From Pseudomonas sp. UYIF39 (GTDB taxonomy: Bacteria > Pseudomonadota > Gammaproteobacteria > Pseudomonadales > Pseudomonadaceae): a stretch of 64,000 nucleotides of DNA. Each line of letters begins with the position of its first letter. Positions within the stretch are counted from its first letter, which is position 1. The DNA is taken from NCBI RefSeq assembly GCF_029963765.1, contig NZ_JALBYU010000011.1, positions 1 to 64,000 of the forward strand. The letters are read 5' to 3'. The position numbers were made by a program, and so were the translations under genes. The notes beneath the pieces are model-generated. The model was not told the origin of the DNA. It was given only the letters and a program-made list of their open reading frames with translations, and ran no database searches. This document shows positions 19,326-30,323 of the stretch, one piece after another.

Positions 19326-19974
19326 TGATCAACTGCCTCGACAGGGCTTTGGCCCGTTCCGGGTCGCGTTGCTCGACGGCATCAATCAGTTCGATATGGA
19401 GGTCGAACACCTCTTGGCGTCGAGGAGAAATGTTCAGGGTCTCGCGCAACTGCGCACCGATGACGCTGGAAAAATAGCGATACAGCTCGCTGAGCGTCGG
19501 GTTATGCGCGGCGTCCACCAAACGCCGGTGGAACACCAGATCGCAGGCGATATACGTGTCGAGATCGCCGTGATAGTGACTGCCACTGACGCCCAACGCC
19601 TCGCGCAATGCCACCAGGTCTTCGTCGGTACGACGCAGCGCCGCCAGGCCGATGGCCTCGACTTCCAGAATGTGCCGAGTCTCCCGGGCCTGCTCGTGGG
19701 AACAGCGGGACAGCGCCTTCATGGTGTCGAGCGGATCGACCACCGCCCGCAGATAACTGCCGTCGCCCTGACGGATTTCGATCAACCCGGAAAACGCCAA
19801 TACGCGCATGGCTTCACGCACGGTGTTGCGGCTGATGCCCAACTCGGCGGACAGCTCGGGTTCGGTGGGTAAACGCTGGCCGACCGTCCAGACGCCTTCG
19901 GTAATGCGCAGGCGTAACTGGTCCAGGGCCTGATCGACCAGGGACCGCTTTATGAGTGGAGAAATTTCTGACAT
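19315..19974 (-). CDS. FadR-subfamily GntR transcriptional regulator
   Basis: The 219-residue protein has an N-terminal winged helix (LPTEPELSAELGISRNTVREAMRVLAFSGLIE) and an all-helical FCD effector domain with the metal-binding residue pattern (D-VFHRRLVDAAHN, and H in FDLHIELIDAV). I chose the ATG at 19974 (MSEISPLIKRS) because an AAGG precedes it and the alternative ATG at 19995 lies inside a perfect palindrome that is probably its operator. It precedes and overlaps an MFS transporter, so it probably controls uptake of that ligand. Confidence 0.9.
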   Translation of the reverse strand: MSEISPLIKRSLVDQALDQLRLRITEGVWTVGQRLPTEPELSAELGISRNTVREAMRVLAFSGLIEIRQGDGSYLRAVVDPLDTMKALSRCSHEQARETRHILEVEAIGLAALRRTDEDLVALREALGVSGSHYHGDLDTYIACDLVFHRRLVDAAHNPTLSELYRYFSSVIGAQLRETLNISPRRQEVFDLHIELIDAVEQRDPERAKALSRQLINEP

Positions 19975-19986
19975 TGGATTCGCCCT

Positions 19987-20007
19987 TTCATCCAATCATA
20001 GGATGAA
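19987..20007 (-). promoter_or_regulatory. Palindrome upstream of the GntR gene
   Basis: TTCATCC-AATCATA-GGATGAA is a perfect 7-bp inverted repeat just 12 nt upstream of the chosen start codon. Position and symmetry fit an autoregulatory operator of the GntR dimer. The regulator-site match is an inference. Confidence 0.55.
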
Positions 20008-20093
20008 TTTTCTCACATCTTAGTCAGCTATTTGTAGGACGGCAACCGCCTACGGTCAGGGAGTGGGAAATGGAGCGGGATTTTCGATTAGTC

Positions 20094-20118
20094 AAAATTA
20101 CCCTTTAAGGGTAATTTT
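20094..20118 (+). promoter_or_regulatory. Perfect palindrome upstream of mqsRA
   Basis: AAAATTACCCT-TTA-AGGGTAATTTT has 11-bp arms and lies 23 nt upstream of the mqsR start. MqsA of E. coli binds a palindrome with the same logic (AACCT-N3-AGGTT type arms), so this is the likely autoregulatory operator. Confidence 0.75.
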
Positions 20119-20141
20119 AGGGGCAGGTTTTTTGGTTTCTT

Positions 20142-20453
20142 ATGGAAAAGAGCACACCCCATTACGACTTGGCGGTGGTCAAGTCAGAGGTTGTCAGGTT
20201 AGGCAAAAAGGCGTTCACCCGACGGGCTCTGGAATCGGGCAATGACATGGGTTTGAACCTCTGCCAAATGATCCAGGCGATCAGCGCACTGGAGCGCCGA
20301 ATGCTCTTCAAATCCATGACCACCTATGTCGTCCACCGGGTCTGGCAAGACGTTTATCACACAACATTTCATGGAATGGAGATTTACATCAAAGTGTCTT
20401 ACCGCCCCGGTGGTGGGCATCCGGTAGTCTCCTTCAAGGAGAAAAACCTATGA
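20142..20453 (+). CDS. mqsR: MqsR-type mRNA interferase toxin
   Basis: MqsR is a ribosome-independent RelE/YoeB-fold toxin that cuts mRNA mostly at GCU. The 103-residue product begins MEKSTPHYDLAVVKSEV, close to E. coli MqsR (about 98 residues). It keeps the conserved FKSMTTY block (Lys57), WQDVY (Gln69), Tyr82 in IYIKVSY and the C-terminal VSFKEK. The toxin precedes the antitoxin, the unusual order of this family, and overlaps it by 4 nt (ATGA). The ribosome site is weak, which fits low toxin expression. Confidence 0.9.
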   Translation: MEKSTPHYDLAVVKSEVVRLGKKAFTRRALESGNDMGLNLCQMIQAISALERRMLFKSMTTYVVHRVWQDVYHTTFHGMEIYIKVSYRPGGGHPVVSFKEKNL

Positions 20454-20938
20454 GAACGCAGCAATGCGTCAACTGCGGCACTCACGATGGAATGGGGCAT
20501 TTCGAAGGACGTACCCTCTCCGTCAATTACAAACAGATGTCGCGACTTGTTTGCGATCTTGCGGGTTGGGAGTGCAGGGTTTGCGGTGAAATCGAATTCG
20601 ATCATGACACCGACAGCGCCGACCGCTATTCGGATGCCGGCGATCAATTGCTCAAGGACTGCCTGCAACTTATTGGCTCCGAGATAAAGCGTATCCGCCG
20701 CAAACTCCACCTTACGCAAAAAAACGCAGTGCAGTTGCTGTCCGGCGGTGGGAACAACGCCTTTTCGCGGTATGAACGTGGCGAGCTACCTGCGCCCAAA
20801 CCGTTATTCTCACTGATGCAGCTATTGGATCGTCATCCCTATTTGTTGGCTGAAATTCAGGTCTTGAACGAAGGTGCCGCCCTCAAACAACTATTGGCGG
20901 CCCGCCATCCGGAACTGGACGCGGCACTAACCTCCTGA
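20450..20938 (+). CDS. mqsA: MqsA-type zinc-finger HTH antitoxin
   Basis: MqsA binds and neutralises MqsR and represses the operon. The 162-residue product has an N-terminal zinc-binding pair of CxxC motifs (Cys6/Cys9 and Cys42/Cys45) and an XRE-type HTH with LTQKNAVQLLSGGGNNAFSRYERGE, matching the E. coli DNA-contact segment (N and R of NAFSRYE). It is about 30 residues longer than E. coli MqsA, mainly at the C-terminus. AAGGAG 7 nt before the ATG gives a strong start, in contrast with the toxin. Confidence 0.9.
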   Translation: MRTQQCVNCGTHDGMGHFEGRTLSVNYKQMSRLVCDLAGWECRVCGEIEFDHDTDSADRYSDAGDQLLKDCLQLIGSEIKRIRRKLHLTQKNAVQLLSGGGNNAFSRYERGELPAPKPLFSLMQLLDRHPYLLAEIQVLNEGAALKQLLAARHPELDAALTS

Positions 20939-20960
20939 CCTCAAACCCCAGGCAAAAATA

Positions 20961-20986
20961 AACCCGGATCAAGTCCGGGTTCATTT
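20961..20986 (-). terminator. Terminator of the aap operon
   Basis: AACCCGGA and TCCGGGTT pair around TCAAG. On the minus strand the stem is followed by TTTATTTTTG, so it ends the aapJQMP transcript; it also lies 22 nt after mqsA on the other strand. Confidence 0.8.
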
Positions 20987-21002
20987 CAACGTCTGCGCAG
21001 GA

Positions 21003-21767
21003 TCAATGCAAAATCTGGCTCAAGAACAGCTTGGTACGCTCATTCTGCGGATTATCGAAGAAGTCGTTTGGCGCAGCCTGCTCAACGATTTCACCCTTGT
21101 CCATGAAGATCACACGGTTGGCCACGGTACGGGCGAAGCCCATTTCGTGGGTTACGCAGAGCATGGTCATGCCGTCTTCGGCCAGGCCGATCATGGTGTC
21201 GAGAACCTCTTTCACCATTTCCGGGTCGAGTGCCGAGGTCGGCTCGTCGAACAGCATGATTTTCGGTTTCATGCACAGGGCACGGGCAATCGCCACACGC
21301 TGTTGCTGACCGCCGGACAGTTGCCCCGGGAATTTATGCGCCTGCTCCGGAATGCGGACGCGCTCCAGGTAATGCATGGCGATTTCTTCGGCCTTGCGCT
21401 TGGGCATCTTGCGCACCCACATCGGTGCCAGCGTGCAGTTCTGCAGGATGGTCAGGTGCGGGAACAGGTTGAAGTGCTGGAACACCATGCCGACTTCACG
21501 GCGAACCGATTCGATCTGCTTGAGGTCGTTGGTCAGCTCCACGCCATCGACCACGATGCGGCCCTGCTGGTGTTCTTCCAGACGGTTGAGGCAACGAATG
21601 GTGGTGGACTTGCCGGAACCAGACGGGCCACACAGGACGATTCGCTCGCCCTGTTTAACGTTCAGGTTGATGTCTTTCAATACGTGGAACTGGCCGTACC
21701 ACTTGTTCACGCCCTGCATCTGAATAATGCCTTCAGGGCTCACAGGCTTTTTGATTGCTTCGCTCAT
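21003..21767 (-). CDS. aapP: General L-amino acid ABC transporter, ATPase AapP
   Basis: AapP powers uptake of polar and general amino acids through AapQM. The 254-residue protein has the Walker A GPSGSGKS (residues 47-54), signature LSGGQQQR, Walker [15 protein letters not shown] and the H-loop VTHEMGF. I chose the ATG at 21767 ([13 protein letters not shown]), because the frame upstream runs into aapM. It starts 10 nt after the aapM stop and ends the operon at a terminator. Confidence 0.95.
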   Translation of the reverse strand: MSEAIKKPVSPEGIIQMQGVNKWYGQFHVLKDINLNVKQGERIVLCGPSGSGKSTTIRCLNRLEEHQQGRIVVDGVELTNDLKQIESVRREVGMVFQHFNLFPHLTILQNCTLAPMWVRKMPKRKAEEIAMHYLERVRIPEQAHKFPGQLSGGQQQRVAIARALCMKPKIMLFDEPTSALDPEMVKEVLDTMIGLAEDGMTMLCVTHEMGFARTVANRVIFMDKGEIVEQAAPNDFFDNPQNERTKLFLSQILH

Positions 21768-21777
21768 TACAGAACTC

Positions 21778-22875
21778 CTAACGCTTGTGGCCAGTGTCGA
21801 GCTTGCGTTCCAGATGCATGGAATAGCGCGACATACCAAAACAGAAAATCCAGAACACCAGGGCCGCGAACACATAGCCTTCGGTGGCCATGCCCAACCA
21901 TTTCGGGTCGGCGGCTGCTTGTTTGACGCTGTTGAGCAAGTCGAACAGGCCGATGATGATCACCAGGCTCGTGTCCTTGAACAGCGCAATGAAGGTGTTG
22001 ACGATGCCGGGGATCACCAGCTTCAGGGCTTGCGGCAGAATCACCAGGCCCATGCTGCGCCAGTAGCCGAGGCCCATCGCTGCAGCCGCTTCGTATTGAC
22101 CTTTGGGAATCGCTTGCAGACCACCGCGCACCACTTCGGCGACGTACGCCGACTGGAACAGGATCACGCCGATCAGTGCCCGCAGCAGCTTGTCGAAGCT
22201 CATGCCTTCCGGCAGGAACAACGGCAGCATCACCGACGACATGAACAGCACTGTAATCAACGGCACGCCACGCCAGAACTCGATGAAGGTCACGCAGACC
22301 ACGCGAATCGCCGGCATGTTCGAACGACGCCCCAGCGCCAGGACGATCCCCAGCGGCAAAGCGCCAGCGATACCGACGGTGGCGATCACCAGGGTCAGCA
22401 TCAAGCCGCCCCATTGGCTGGTCGCCACGCTGGTCAGGCCGAAGATGCCGCCATGCAGCAGGAAGTAGGCAATGATCGGGTAAAGCACCAGGAAGCTCAG
22501 GCCGTACACCGCTTTGCGGTGAAAGCGCGAGATGAACAAGGGTGCGATACCGATGACCGCCAGCCACACGGTCAGGTCGACACGCCAGCGCAGTTCCGGC
22601 GGGTAGTAGCCGTACATGAACTGGCCGAAACGCTGCTGGATGAACACCCAACAGGCGCCCTCCTTCGTGCAGTCAGCGCGCGTGGTGCCGACCCAGTTGG
22701 CGTCCAGGATCGCCCAATGCAGGATCGGCGGCACCACCAGGTAGATCAGGTAGAACGCAAACAGGGTCAGCAAGGTGTTAAGCCAGCTGGAGAACATGTT
22801 CGCGCGCATCCACGCCACGACACCAATACTGCGGTTCGGGGGCGGCATGTCAGGTTTGAAAGTATGAGTTGTCAT
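21778..22875 (-). CDS. aapM: General L-amino acid ABC transporter, permease AapM
   Basis: The 365-residue inner-membrane permease has an extended N-terminal segment with early helices, then a HisM/GlnP-type permease core with the EAA loop ([20 protein letters not shown]). AapM forms a heterodimer with AapQ. It lies 10 nt after aapQ and 10 nt before aapP. Confidence 0.95.
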   Translation of the reverse strand: MTTHTFKPDMPPPNRSIGVVAWMRANMFSSWLNTLLTLFAFYLIYLVVPPILHWAILDANWVGTTRADCTKEGACWVFIQQRFGQFMYGYYPPELRWRVDLTVWLAVIGIAPLFISRFHRKAVYGLSFLVLYPIIAYFLLHGGIFGLTSVATSQWGGLMLTLVIATVGIAGALPLGIVLALGRRSNMPAIRVVCVTFIEFWRGVPLITVLFMSSVMLPLFLPEGMSFDKLLRALIGVILFQSAYVAEVVRGGLQAIPKGQYEAAAAMGLGYWRSMGLVILPQALKLVIPGIVNTFIALFKDTSLVIIIGLFDLLNSVKQAAADPKWLGMATEGYVFAALVFWIFCFGMSRYSMHLERKLDTGHKR

Positions 22876-22885
22876 GCGCTTTTCC

Positions 22886-24067
22886 TTACCGCTCGATCAG
22901 CGCAATGCGCTTGTTGTACCAGTTCATCAGCAGGGAAATGCTGATACTGATCGCCAGGTACACGCTCATGGTGATGGCAATCACTTCGATCGCTTGCCCG
23001 GTCTGGTTCAGCACCGTACCGGCAAACAACGAAACCATTTCCGGATAACCGATACCGGCCGCCAGCGAGGAGTTCTTCGCCAGGTTCAGGTATTGGCTGG
23101 TCAGCGGTGGAATGATCACGCGCAGGGCTTGCGGGATGATGACCTTGCGCAGGGTCGGACCGTTGCGCAATCCCAACGAGTGCGCCGCTTCCGTCTGGCC
23201 GTGGCTGACCGACTTGATGCCCGAACGCACGATCTCGGCGATAAACGCCGCGGTGTACACCGTCAGGGCCAGGGTCAGCGCCAGCAATTCCGGGATCAGC
23301 ACCCAGCCACCGACGAAGTTGAAGCCTTGCAGCTTCGGCATTTCCCAGTGCAGCGGCGCGCCGAAGATCAATGCGCACAGCGCAGGGATCACCAGGAACA
23401 GCGCCAGGCCCACCCAGAACTTGTGGAACGGTACGCCGGTCTCTTCGAAGCGTTTAGTGGCCCAGCGGCTCATCAGCACGATGGCGACAATGGCCACGAC
23501 GACGCTGACCACAAACGGCCAGAAACCATCCGCCGTCAACGCGGCCGGCATGTTCAGGCCGCGGCTGCTGACAAAGAAGGTGTCGCCGAAGTTATGGCTG
23601 TTGCGTGGCCCCGGCATGGTCAGGAACACCGCGAAGTACCAGAACAGAATTTGCAGCAGCGGCGGAATGTTGCGGAAGACTTCCACATAAACAGTCGCCA
23701 GCTTGCTGATGATCCAGTTCTTCGACAGCCGTGACACACCGACGATGAACCCGAGGATCGTCGCCAGGATCACGCCTATGACAGTCACCAGCAGCGTGTT
23801 GAGCAGGCCGATGACAAACACCCGGGCATAGCTGTCCGATTCGGTGTAGTCGATCAGGTGTTGAGCGATGCCGAAACCGGCACTGCGCTCCAGAAAACTG
23901 AAACCGGATGTAATACCCCGGTGTTGCAGGTTGGTCTGTGTGTTGTCGAACAGATACCAGCCCATCGAGACCACCGCCACAATGGTGATGATCTGAAACA
24001 GCCACGCACGCACTTTGGGATCGCTGAGGCTGAGCCTCTGCTTTGGTGCGCCGATTGAATTTTGCAT
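22886..24067 (-). CDS. aapQ: General L-amino acid ABC transporter, permease AapQ
   Basis: The 393-residue permease begins MQNSIGAPKQRLSLSDPKVR and has the large periplasmic insertion typical of AapQ (about residues 150-260) and the EAA loop (AAFIAEIVRSGIKSVSHGQT). It is separated from aapJ by a hairpin-containing 65-nt gap. Confidence 0.95.
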   Translation of the reverse strand: MQNSIGAPKQRLSLSDPKVRAWLFQIITIVAVVSMGWYLFDNTQTNLQHRGITSGFSFLERSAGFGIAQHLIDYTESDSYARVFVIGLLNTLLVTVIGVILATILGFIVGVSRLSKNWIISKLATVYVEVFRNIPPLLQILFWYFAVFLTMPGPRNSHNFGDTFFVSSRGLNMPAALTADGFWPFVVSVVVAIVAIVLMSRWATKRFEETGVPFHKFWVGLALFLVIPALCALIFGAPLHWEMPKLQGFNFVGGWVLIPELLALTLALTVYTAAFIAEIVRSGIKSVSHGQTEAAHSLGLRNGPTLRKVIIPQALRVIIPPLTSQYLNLAKNSSLAAGIGYPEMVSLFAGTVLNQTGQAIEVIAITMSVYLAISISISLLMNWYNKRIALIER

Positions 24068-24096
24068 GAAGTGCCCCGCAAAGAATGGAACAGAAC

Positions 24097-24125
24097 ATCA
24101 CCCGGTGGTTGGCCCACCGGGTGAT
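24097..24125 (-). terminator. Intercistronic hairpin between aapJ and aapQ
   Basis: ATCACCCGGTG and CACCGGGTGAT form an 11-bp stem around GTTGGCC, right after the aapJ stop, with no U tract. Such hairpins commonly stabilise the abundant binding-protein mRNA and lower downstream permease expression. Confidence 0.75.
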
Positions 24126-24132
24126 AGAACCA

Positions 24133-25164
24133 TCAGCGCACTGGTGGTGCGTATTGAATGCCGCCGTTGGTCCACAGGGCGTTCAAGCCACGATCGATTT
24201 CCAGCGGAGTGCTCTTGCCGAGGTTTTTCTCGAAGACTTCACCGTAGTTACCAACCTGACCGACGATCTTGACGACCCAGTCCTTCGGCAGTTTCAGGTC
24301 TTTGCCGTATTCGCCATCAGCACCCAGCAGACGGGCAACGTCCGGGTTCTTGGTGGACTTGGCTTGTTCAGCCACGTTTTTGGACGTCACGCCCGCCTCT
24401 TCGGCGTTGAGCATGGCGTAGCCAACCCAACGAACGATGGCCAGCCACTCGTCGTCGCCGTTACGCACGACAGGACCCAGAGGTTCTTTGGAAATGGTTT
24501 CCGGCAGAACGACGTAGTCTTTTGGCGAGGCCAGCTTACTGCGCTGTGCGTAGAGCTGGGACTTGTCGGAGGTCAGCACGTCGCAACGACCGGATTCCAG
24601 CGACTTGGCGCTTTCATCGGAGGTGTCGAAGGTGATCGGGGTGTATTTCAGGTTGTTGGAACGGAAGTAGTCGGACACGTTCAGCTCGGTGGTGGTACCG
24701 GCTTGAATACAGATGGTCGCGCCGTCCAGTTCCTTGGCACTTTTTACGCCCAGCTTGCTGTTGGCCAGGAAGCCTACGCCGTCGTAATACGTAATGAAGC
24801 CTGGAAACTTCAGGCCCATGCCCGCGTCACGGGAACTGGTCATGGTGGAGTTGCGCGACAGCATGTCGATTTCGCCGGATTGCAGCGCGGTGAAACGCTC
24901 TTTGGCGTTCAACTGGCTGAATTTGACCTTGGTCGCGTCGCCGAATACGGCAGCGGCCACAGCGCGGCAGACGTCGGCATCGATACCGATGATCTTGCCA
25001 GTCGAATCCGGTACCGAGAAGCCCGGCAGACCATCACTGACGCCGCACTGTACAAAACCTTTCTTCTGCACTGCATCCAGGGTTGCACCCGCCTGAGCGA
25101 ACCCACTGACACCGAGTACTGCGGCTGCAGTCACGATAGCCAGGGTGGATTTCAACATCTTCAT
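24133..25164 (-). CDS. aapJ: General L-amino acid-binding protein AapJ
   Basis: AapJ is the periplasmic receptor of the Aap system. The 343-residue precursor has a signal peptide (MKMLKSTLAIVTAAAVLGVS and cleavage after AQA near residue 25) and an SBP_bac_3 fold: LDAVQKKGFVQCGVSDGLPG, the SQLNAKERFTALQSGEIDML box, and two cysteines. It is first in the operon; its promoter lies in the 467-bp gap upstream. Confidence 0.96.
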   Translation of the reverse strand: MKMLKSTLAIVTAAAVLGVSGFAQAGATLDAVQKKGFVQCGVSDGLPGFSVPDSTGKIIGIDADVCRAVAAAVFGDATKVKFSQLNAKERFTALQSGEIDMLSRNSTMTSSRDAGMGLKFPGFITYYDGVGFLANSKLGVKSAKELDGATICIQAGTTTELNVSDYFRSNNLKYTPITFDTSDESAKSLESGRCDVLTSDKSQLYAQRSKLASPKDYVVLPETISKEPLGPVVRNGDDEWLAIVRWVGYAMLNAEEAGVTSKNVAEQAKSTKNPDVARLLGADGEYGKDLKLPKDWVVKIVGQVGNYGEVFEKNLGKSTPLEIDRGLNALWTNGGIQYAPPVR

Positions 25165-26288
<1,124 letters not shown>

Positions 26289-26386
26289 CTGTTTATGTGA
26301 AAAGCAGCCCATTGATCCATCCCACTACGCCGCGCCCGATTCTTGCATTACACTGGCCGGCGTATATTCCTTAACCAATTGATGAG

Positions 26387-27874
26387 ATGACCGTGCTCAA
26401 AGCACTCAAGAAAATGTTCGGTAAAAGCGAGACTGAGCAGCTCGCGCCAGTCTCCAACGCTCCGTCTCACCATCCCAGCCACCGCACCGACGGTAATCAG
26501 TCTGGCCGGACCGCAACCGTAGCGGTACCGAAGCACGAGCCGATGACCACACCGGCCGTCCAACCCGTTGAGGCTCAAGCCTCTGAAGAACCAAGCAGCG
26601 AAGCTGAAAAACCTGCCCGGCCGCGTCGTGAACCGAAGCCAAAAGCACCGGTTATCCCCTGGAAACTCGAAGACTTCGCCGTCGAACCCCAGGAAGGCAA
26701 AACCCGTTTCCACGATTTCAAACTCGCCCCCGAACTGATGCACGCCATCCAGGACCTGGGCTTCCCGTATTGCACGCCGATCCAGGCACAAGTCCTCGGC
26801 TTCACCCTGGCCGGCAAAGATGCCATTGGCCGCGCCCAGACCGGCACCGGCAAAACCGCAGCGTTCCTGATTTCGATCATCACCCAGTTGCTGGAAACCC
26901 CACCGCCGAAAGAGCGTTACATGGGCGAGCCGCGGGCGCTGATCATCGCGCCGACCCGTGAACTGGTGGTGCAGATCGCCAAGGACGCAGCCGACCTGAC
27001 CAAGTACACCGGCCTCAACGTCATGACGTTCGTTGGCGGCATGGACTTCGACAAGCAGCTCAAGCACCTCGAAGCCCGTCATTGCGACATCCTCGTGGCC
27101 ACCCCGGGCCGTCTGCTGGATTTTAACCAGCGCGGCGACGTGCACCTGGACATGGTCGAAGTCATGGTCCTGGACGAAGCCGACCGGATGCTCGACATGG
27201 GTTTCATCCCACAAGTGCGTCAGATCATTCGCCAGACTCCGCCGAAAAACGAGCGTCAGACGCTGCTGTTCTCCGCGACCTTCACCGAAGACGTGATGAA
27301 CCTGGCCAAGCAATGGACCACCGACCCGTCGATCGTCGAGATCGAGTCGCAGAACGTGGCCAGCGAAAACGTCGAGCAACACATCTACGCCGTGGCCGGT
27401 GCCGACAAATACAAACTGCTCTACAACCTGGTCACCGACAACGGTTGGGAGCGGGTGATGGTGTTCGCCAACCGCAAGGATGAAGTGCGGCGCATCGAAG
27501 AACGCCTGGTGCGTGACGGCGTCAACGCCGCGCAACTGTCCGGCGACGTGCCACAACACAAGCGCATCAAGACCCTGGAAGGTTTCCGCGAAGGCAAGAT
27601 CCGCGTCCTGGTCGCCACCGATGTGGCCGGTCGCGGCATTCACATCGACGGCATCAGCCACGTGATCAACTTCACCCTGCCGGAAGTCCCGGACGACTAC
27701 GTGCATCGCATCGGCCGTACCGGTCGTGCCGGCGCCGATGGCGTGTCCATCAGTTTTGCCGGTGAGGATGACTCCTACCAGCTACCGTCCATCGAGGCGC
27801 TGTTGGGTCGCAAGATCAGCTGCGAAACGCCACCGACGCATCTGCTGCGGGCGGTTGAGCGCAAGCGCCCGTAA
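26387..27874 (+). CDS. rhlB: DEAD-box RNA helicase RhlB
   Basis: RhlB is an ATP-dependent RNA helicase associated with RNA decay. The 495-residue protein has a low-complexity Pro/Glu/Lys N-terminal extension (about 1-95), then the Q motif (TPIQ), [16 protein letters not shown], the DEAD box in [14 protein letters not shown] and [10 protein letters not shown]. The position next to dauBAR equals PA3861-PA3864 in P. aeruginosa. A strong terminator follows. Confidence 0.93.
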   Translation: MTVLKALKKMFGKSETEQLAPVSNAPSHHPSHRTDGNQSGRTATVAVPKHEPMTTPAVQPVEAQASEEPSSEAEKPARPRREPKPKAPVIPWKLEDFAVEPQEGKTRFHDFKLAPELMHAIQDLGFPYCTPIQAQVLGFTLAGKDAIGRAQTGTGKTAAFLISIITQLLETPPPKERYMGEPRALIIAPTRELVVQIAKDAADLTKYTGLNVMTFVGGMDFDKQLKHLEARHCDILVATPGRLLDFNQRGDVHLDMVEVMVLDEADRMLDMGFIPQVRQIIRQTPPKNERQTLLFSATFTEDVMNLAKQWTTDPSIVEIESQNVASENVEQHIYAVAGADKYKLLYNLVTDNGWERVMVFANRKDEVRRIEERLVRDGVNAAQLSGDVPQHKRIKTLEGFREGKIRVLVATDVAGRGIHIDGISHVINFTLPEVPDDYVHRIGRTGRAGADGVSISFAGEDDSYQLPSIEALLGRKISCETPPTHLLRAVERKRP

Positions 27875-27891
27875 CACGGGTCGCACTAAAA

Positions 27892-27925
27892 GAGGCGCAG
27901 CCGGAAACGGACTGCGCTTTTTTTT
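27892..27925 (+). terminator. Intrinsic terminator of rhlB
   Basis: GCGCAG and CTGCGC (with additional CCG/CGG pairing inside) form a stem followed by eight T. Confidence 0.88.
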
Positions 27926-27935
27926 CGTCCGGACA

Positions 27936-27967
27936 TTGATCGAGACAACTAAAAGTCCATAATGGAC
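27936..27967 (+). promoter_or_regulatory. dauB promoter with overlapping palindrome
   Basis: TTGATC (27936-27941) and CATAAT (27958-27963) are spaced by 16 nt, a plausible sigma-70 promoter. GTCCAT-A-ATGGAC (27955-27967) is a perfect 13-bp palindrome covering the -10. It is the best candidate operator for DauR, which represses dauBAR in P. aeruginosa; the assignment is inferred. Confidence 0.5.
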
Positions 27968-28000
27968 AAATTAGTTTACTTCCAGCTCCCGGAGCCGACC

Positions 28001-28948
28001 ATGTCCAGTACGCCTTACGTGATCACCCAAGCTCAGGCCAGCGAGTTGCTGGCGCAGGTCGACGTGCCGCAGATCCTGCGCAAACTGTTCCGCGACCTGG
28101 CCGCTGGGCAGGCCGTACAACCGGCGCAACAACTGGTGGAATTCCCGCAAGGCGCTGGCGACTTCATCAACTACCTGGGCGTGCTGGCCGAAGACGGCGT
28201 TTACGGGGTCAAGACCTCGCCGTACATCGTGCGCGAACAAGGCCCGCTGGTGACTGCCTGGACGCTGCTGATGTCGATGCAGACTGGCCAGCCGCTGTTG
28301 CTCTGCGATGCCGGTGAACTGACCACGGCACGCACCGCTGCAACAACTGCAGTAGCGGTCGACGCCCTCGCCCCGATGAAGGCCCGACGCTTGGCAATCA
28401 TCGGCAGCGGCAAGGTCGCCCAGGCGCACCTGCACTACGTCAAGGGTCTGCGCGACTGGCAAAGCATCAGCCTCTACTCGCCGAGCCTGAGCGACAAGAA
28501 TCCCGAAGTATTGGCACAGCTCCAAAGTCTCGATCCTCGGCTGACCATCGTCGACAGTCGTGAAGCAGCGGTTCAAGACGCCGACGTGATCATGTTGTGC
28601 ACCTCTTCCGCAGGCCCGGTGATCGACCCGTCAAGCTTGAGCAAACCGGCGCTGATCACCTCCATCAGCACCAACGCGCCGCGCGCCCATGAAGTACCGC
28701 CGCAGAGCCTCAATGACATGCAAGTGTTCTGCGATTATCGTCTGACCACCCCGGGCTCGGCCGGCGAGATGCTGATTGCCGGTGAACTACATGGCTGGGA
28801 CAAAAACGCGATCATCGGCGACCTGCCCGATCTGCTCAGCGAAAAAGTCCAGCGCCCCGACTACGACCGCCATGTGTTCTTCCGCTCCATTGGCCTGGGC
28901 CTGGAAGACATTGCACTGGCCAATGCCATCTACCGCCTACAGCACTAA
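28001..28948 (+). CDS. dauB: NAD(P)H-dependent anabolic L-arginine dehydrogenase
   Basis: DauB, an ornithine cyclodeaminase-family enzyme, reduces 2-ketoarginine to L-arginine and with DauA racemises D- to L-arginine. The 315-residue protein has the Rossmann motif AIIGSGKVAQAHL and the family block GELTTARTAATTAVAVDAL. I chose the ATG at 28001 (MSSTPYVITQAQ), which has GGAG upstream; an earlier in-frame ATG at 27962 lies within the operator. Gene order rhlB-dauB-dauA-dauR equals P. aeruginosa. Confidence 0.88.
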   Translation: MSSTPYVITQAQASELLAQVDVPQILRKLFRDLAAGQAVQPAQQLVEFPQGAGDFINYLGVLAEDGVYGVKTSPYIVREQGPLVTAWTLLMSMQTGQPLLLCDAGELTTARTAATTAVAVDALAPMKARRLAIIGSGKVAQAHLHYVKGLRDWQSISLYSPSLSDKNPEVLAQLQSLDPRLTIVDSREAAVQDADVIMLCTSSAGPVIDPSSLSKPALITSISTNAPRAHEVPPQSLNDMQVFCDYRLTTPGSAGEMLIAGELHGWDKNAIIGDLPDLLSEKVQRPDYDRHVFFRSIGLGLEDIALANAIYRLQH

Positions 28949-28960
28949 CACCACAAACCC

Positions 28961-29050
28961 TGTGGGAGCGAGCTTGCTCGCGATTGCGGCTTGTCATTCA
29001 GCAATGATGTTGACTGATACACCGCTATCGCGAGCAAGCTCGCTCCCACA
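28961..29050. repeat. Complete REPIN inside the dau gene set
   Basis: 90 bp with inverted arms TGTGGGAGCGAGCTTGCTCG and its complement, spacer of about 40 bp similar to that at 13708-13797. It separates dauB from dauA and may uncouple their expression or stabilise the dauB 3' end. Confidence 0.92.
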
Positions 29051-29070
29051 GGGGGTATCGATATCAATAG

Positions 29071-30231
<1,161 letters not shown>

Positions 30232-30275
30232 CTTTCGGACGCAGGTGACGTGTCGACACGATTGCGGCAAACTCC

Positions 30276-30301
30276 CAGCGCCCTTTTTTGACGGGGCGCT
30301 G
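30276..30301 (+). terminator. Hairpin between dauA and dauR
   Basis: CAGCGCCC and GGGCGCTG form a stem with a TTTTTTGACG loop. The T run sits in the loop, so it is not a standard terminator; it may dampen dauR readthrough. Confidence 0.4.
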
Positions 30302-30323
30302 ATGCTGTCTGGAGCTCCACTTT

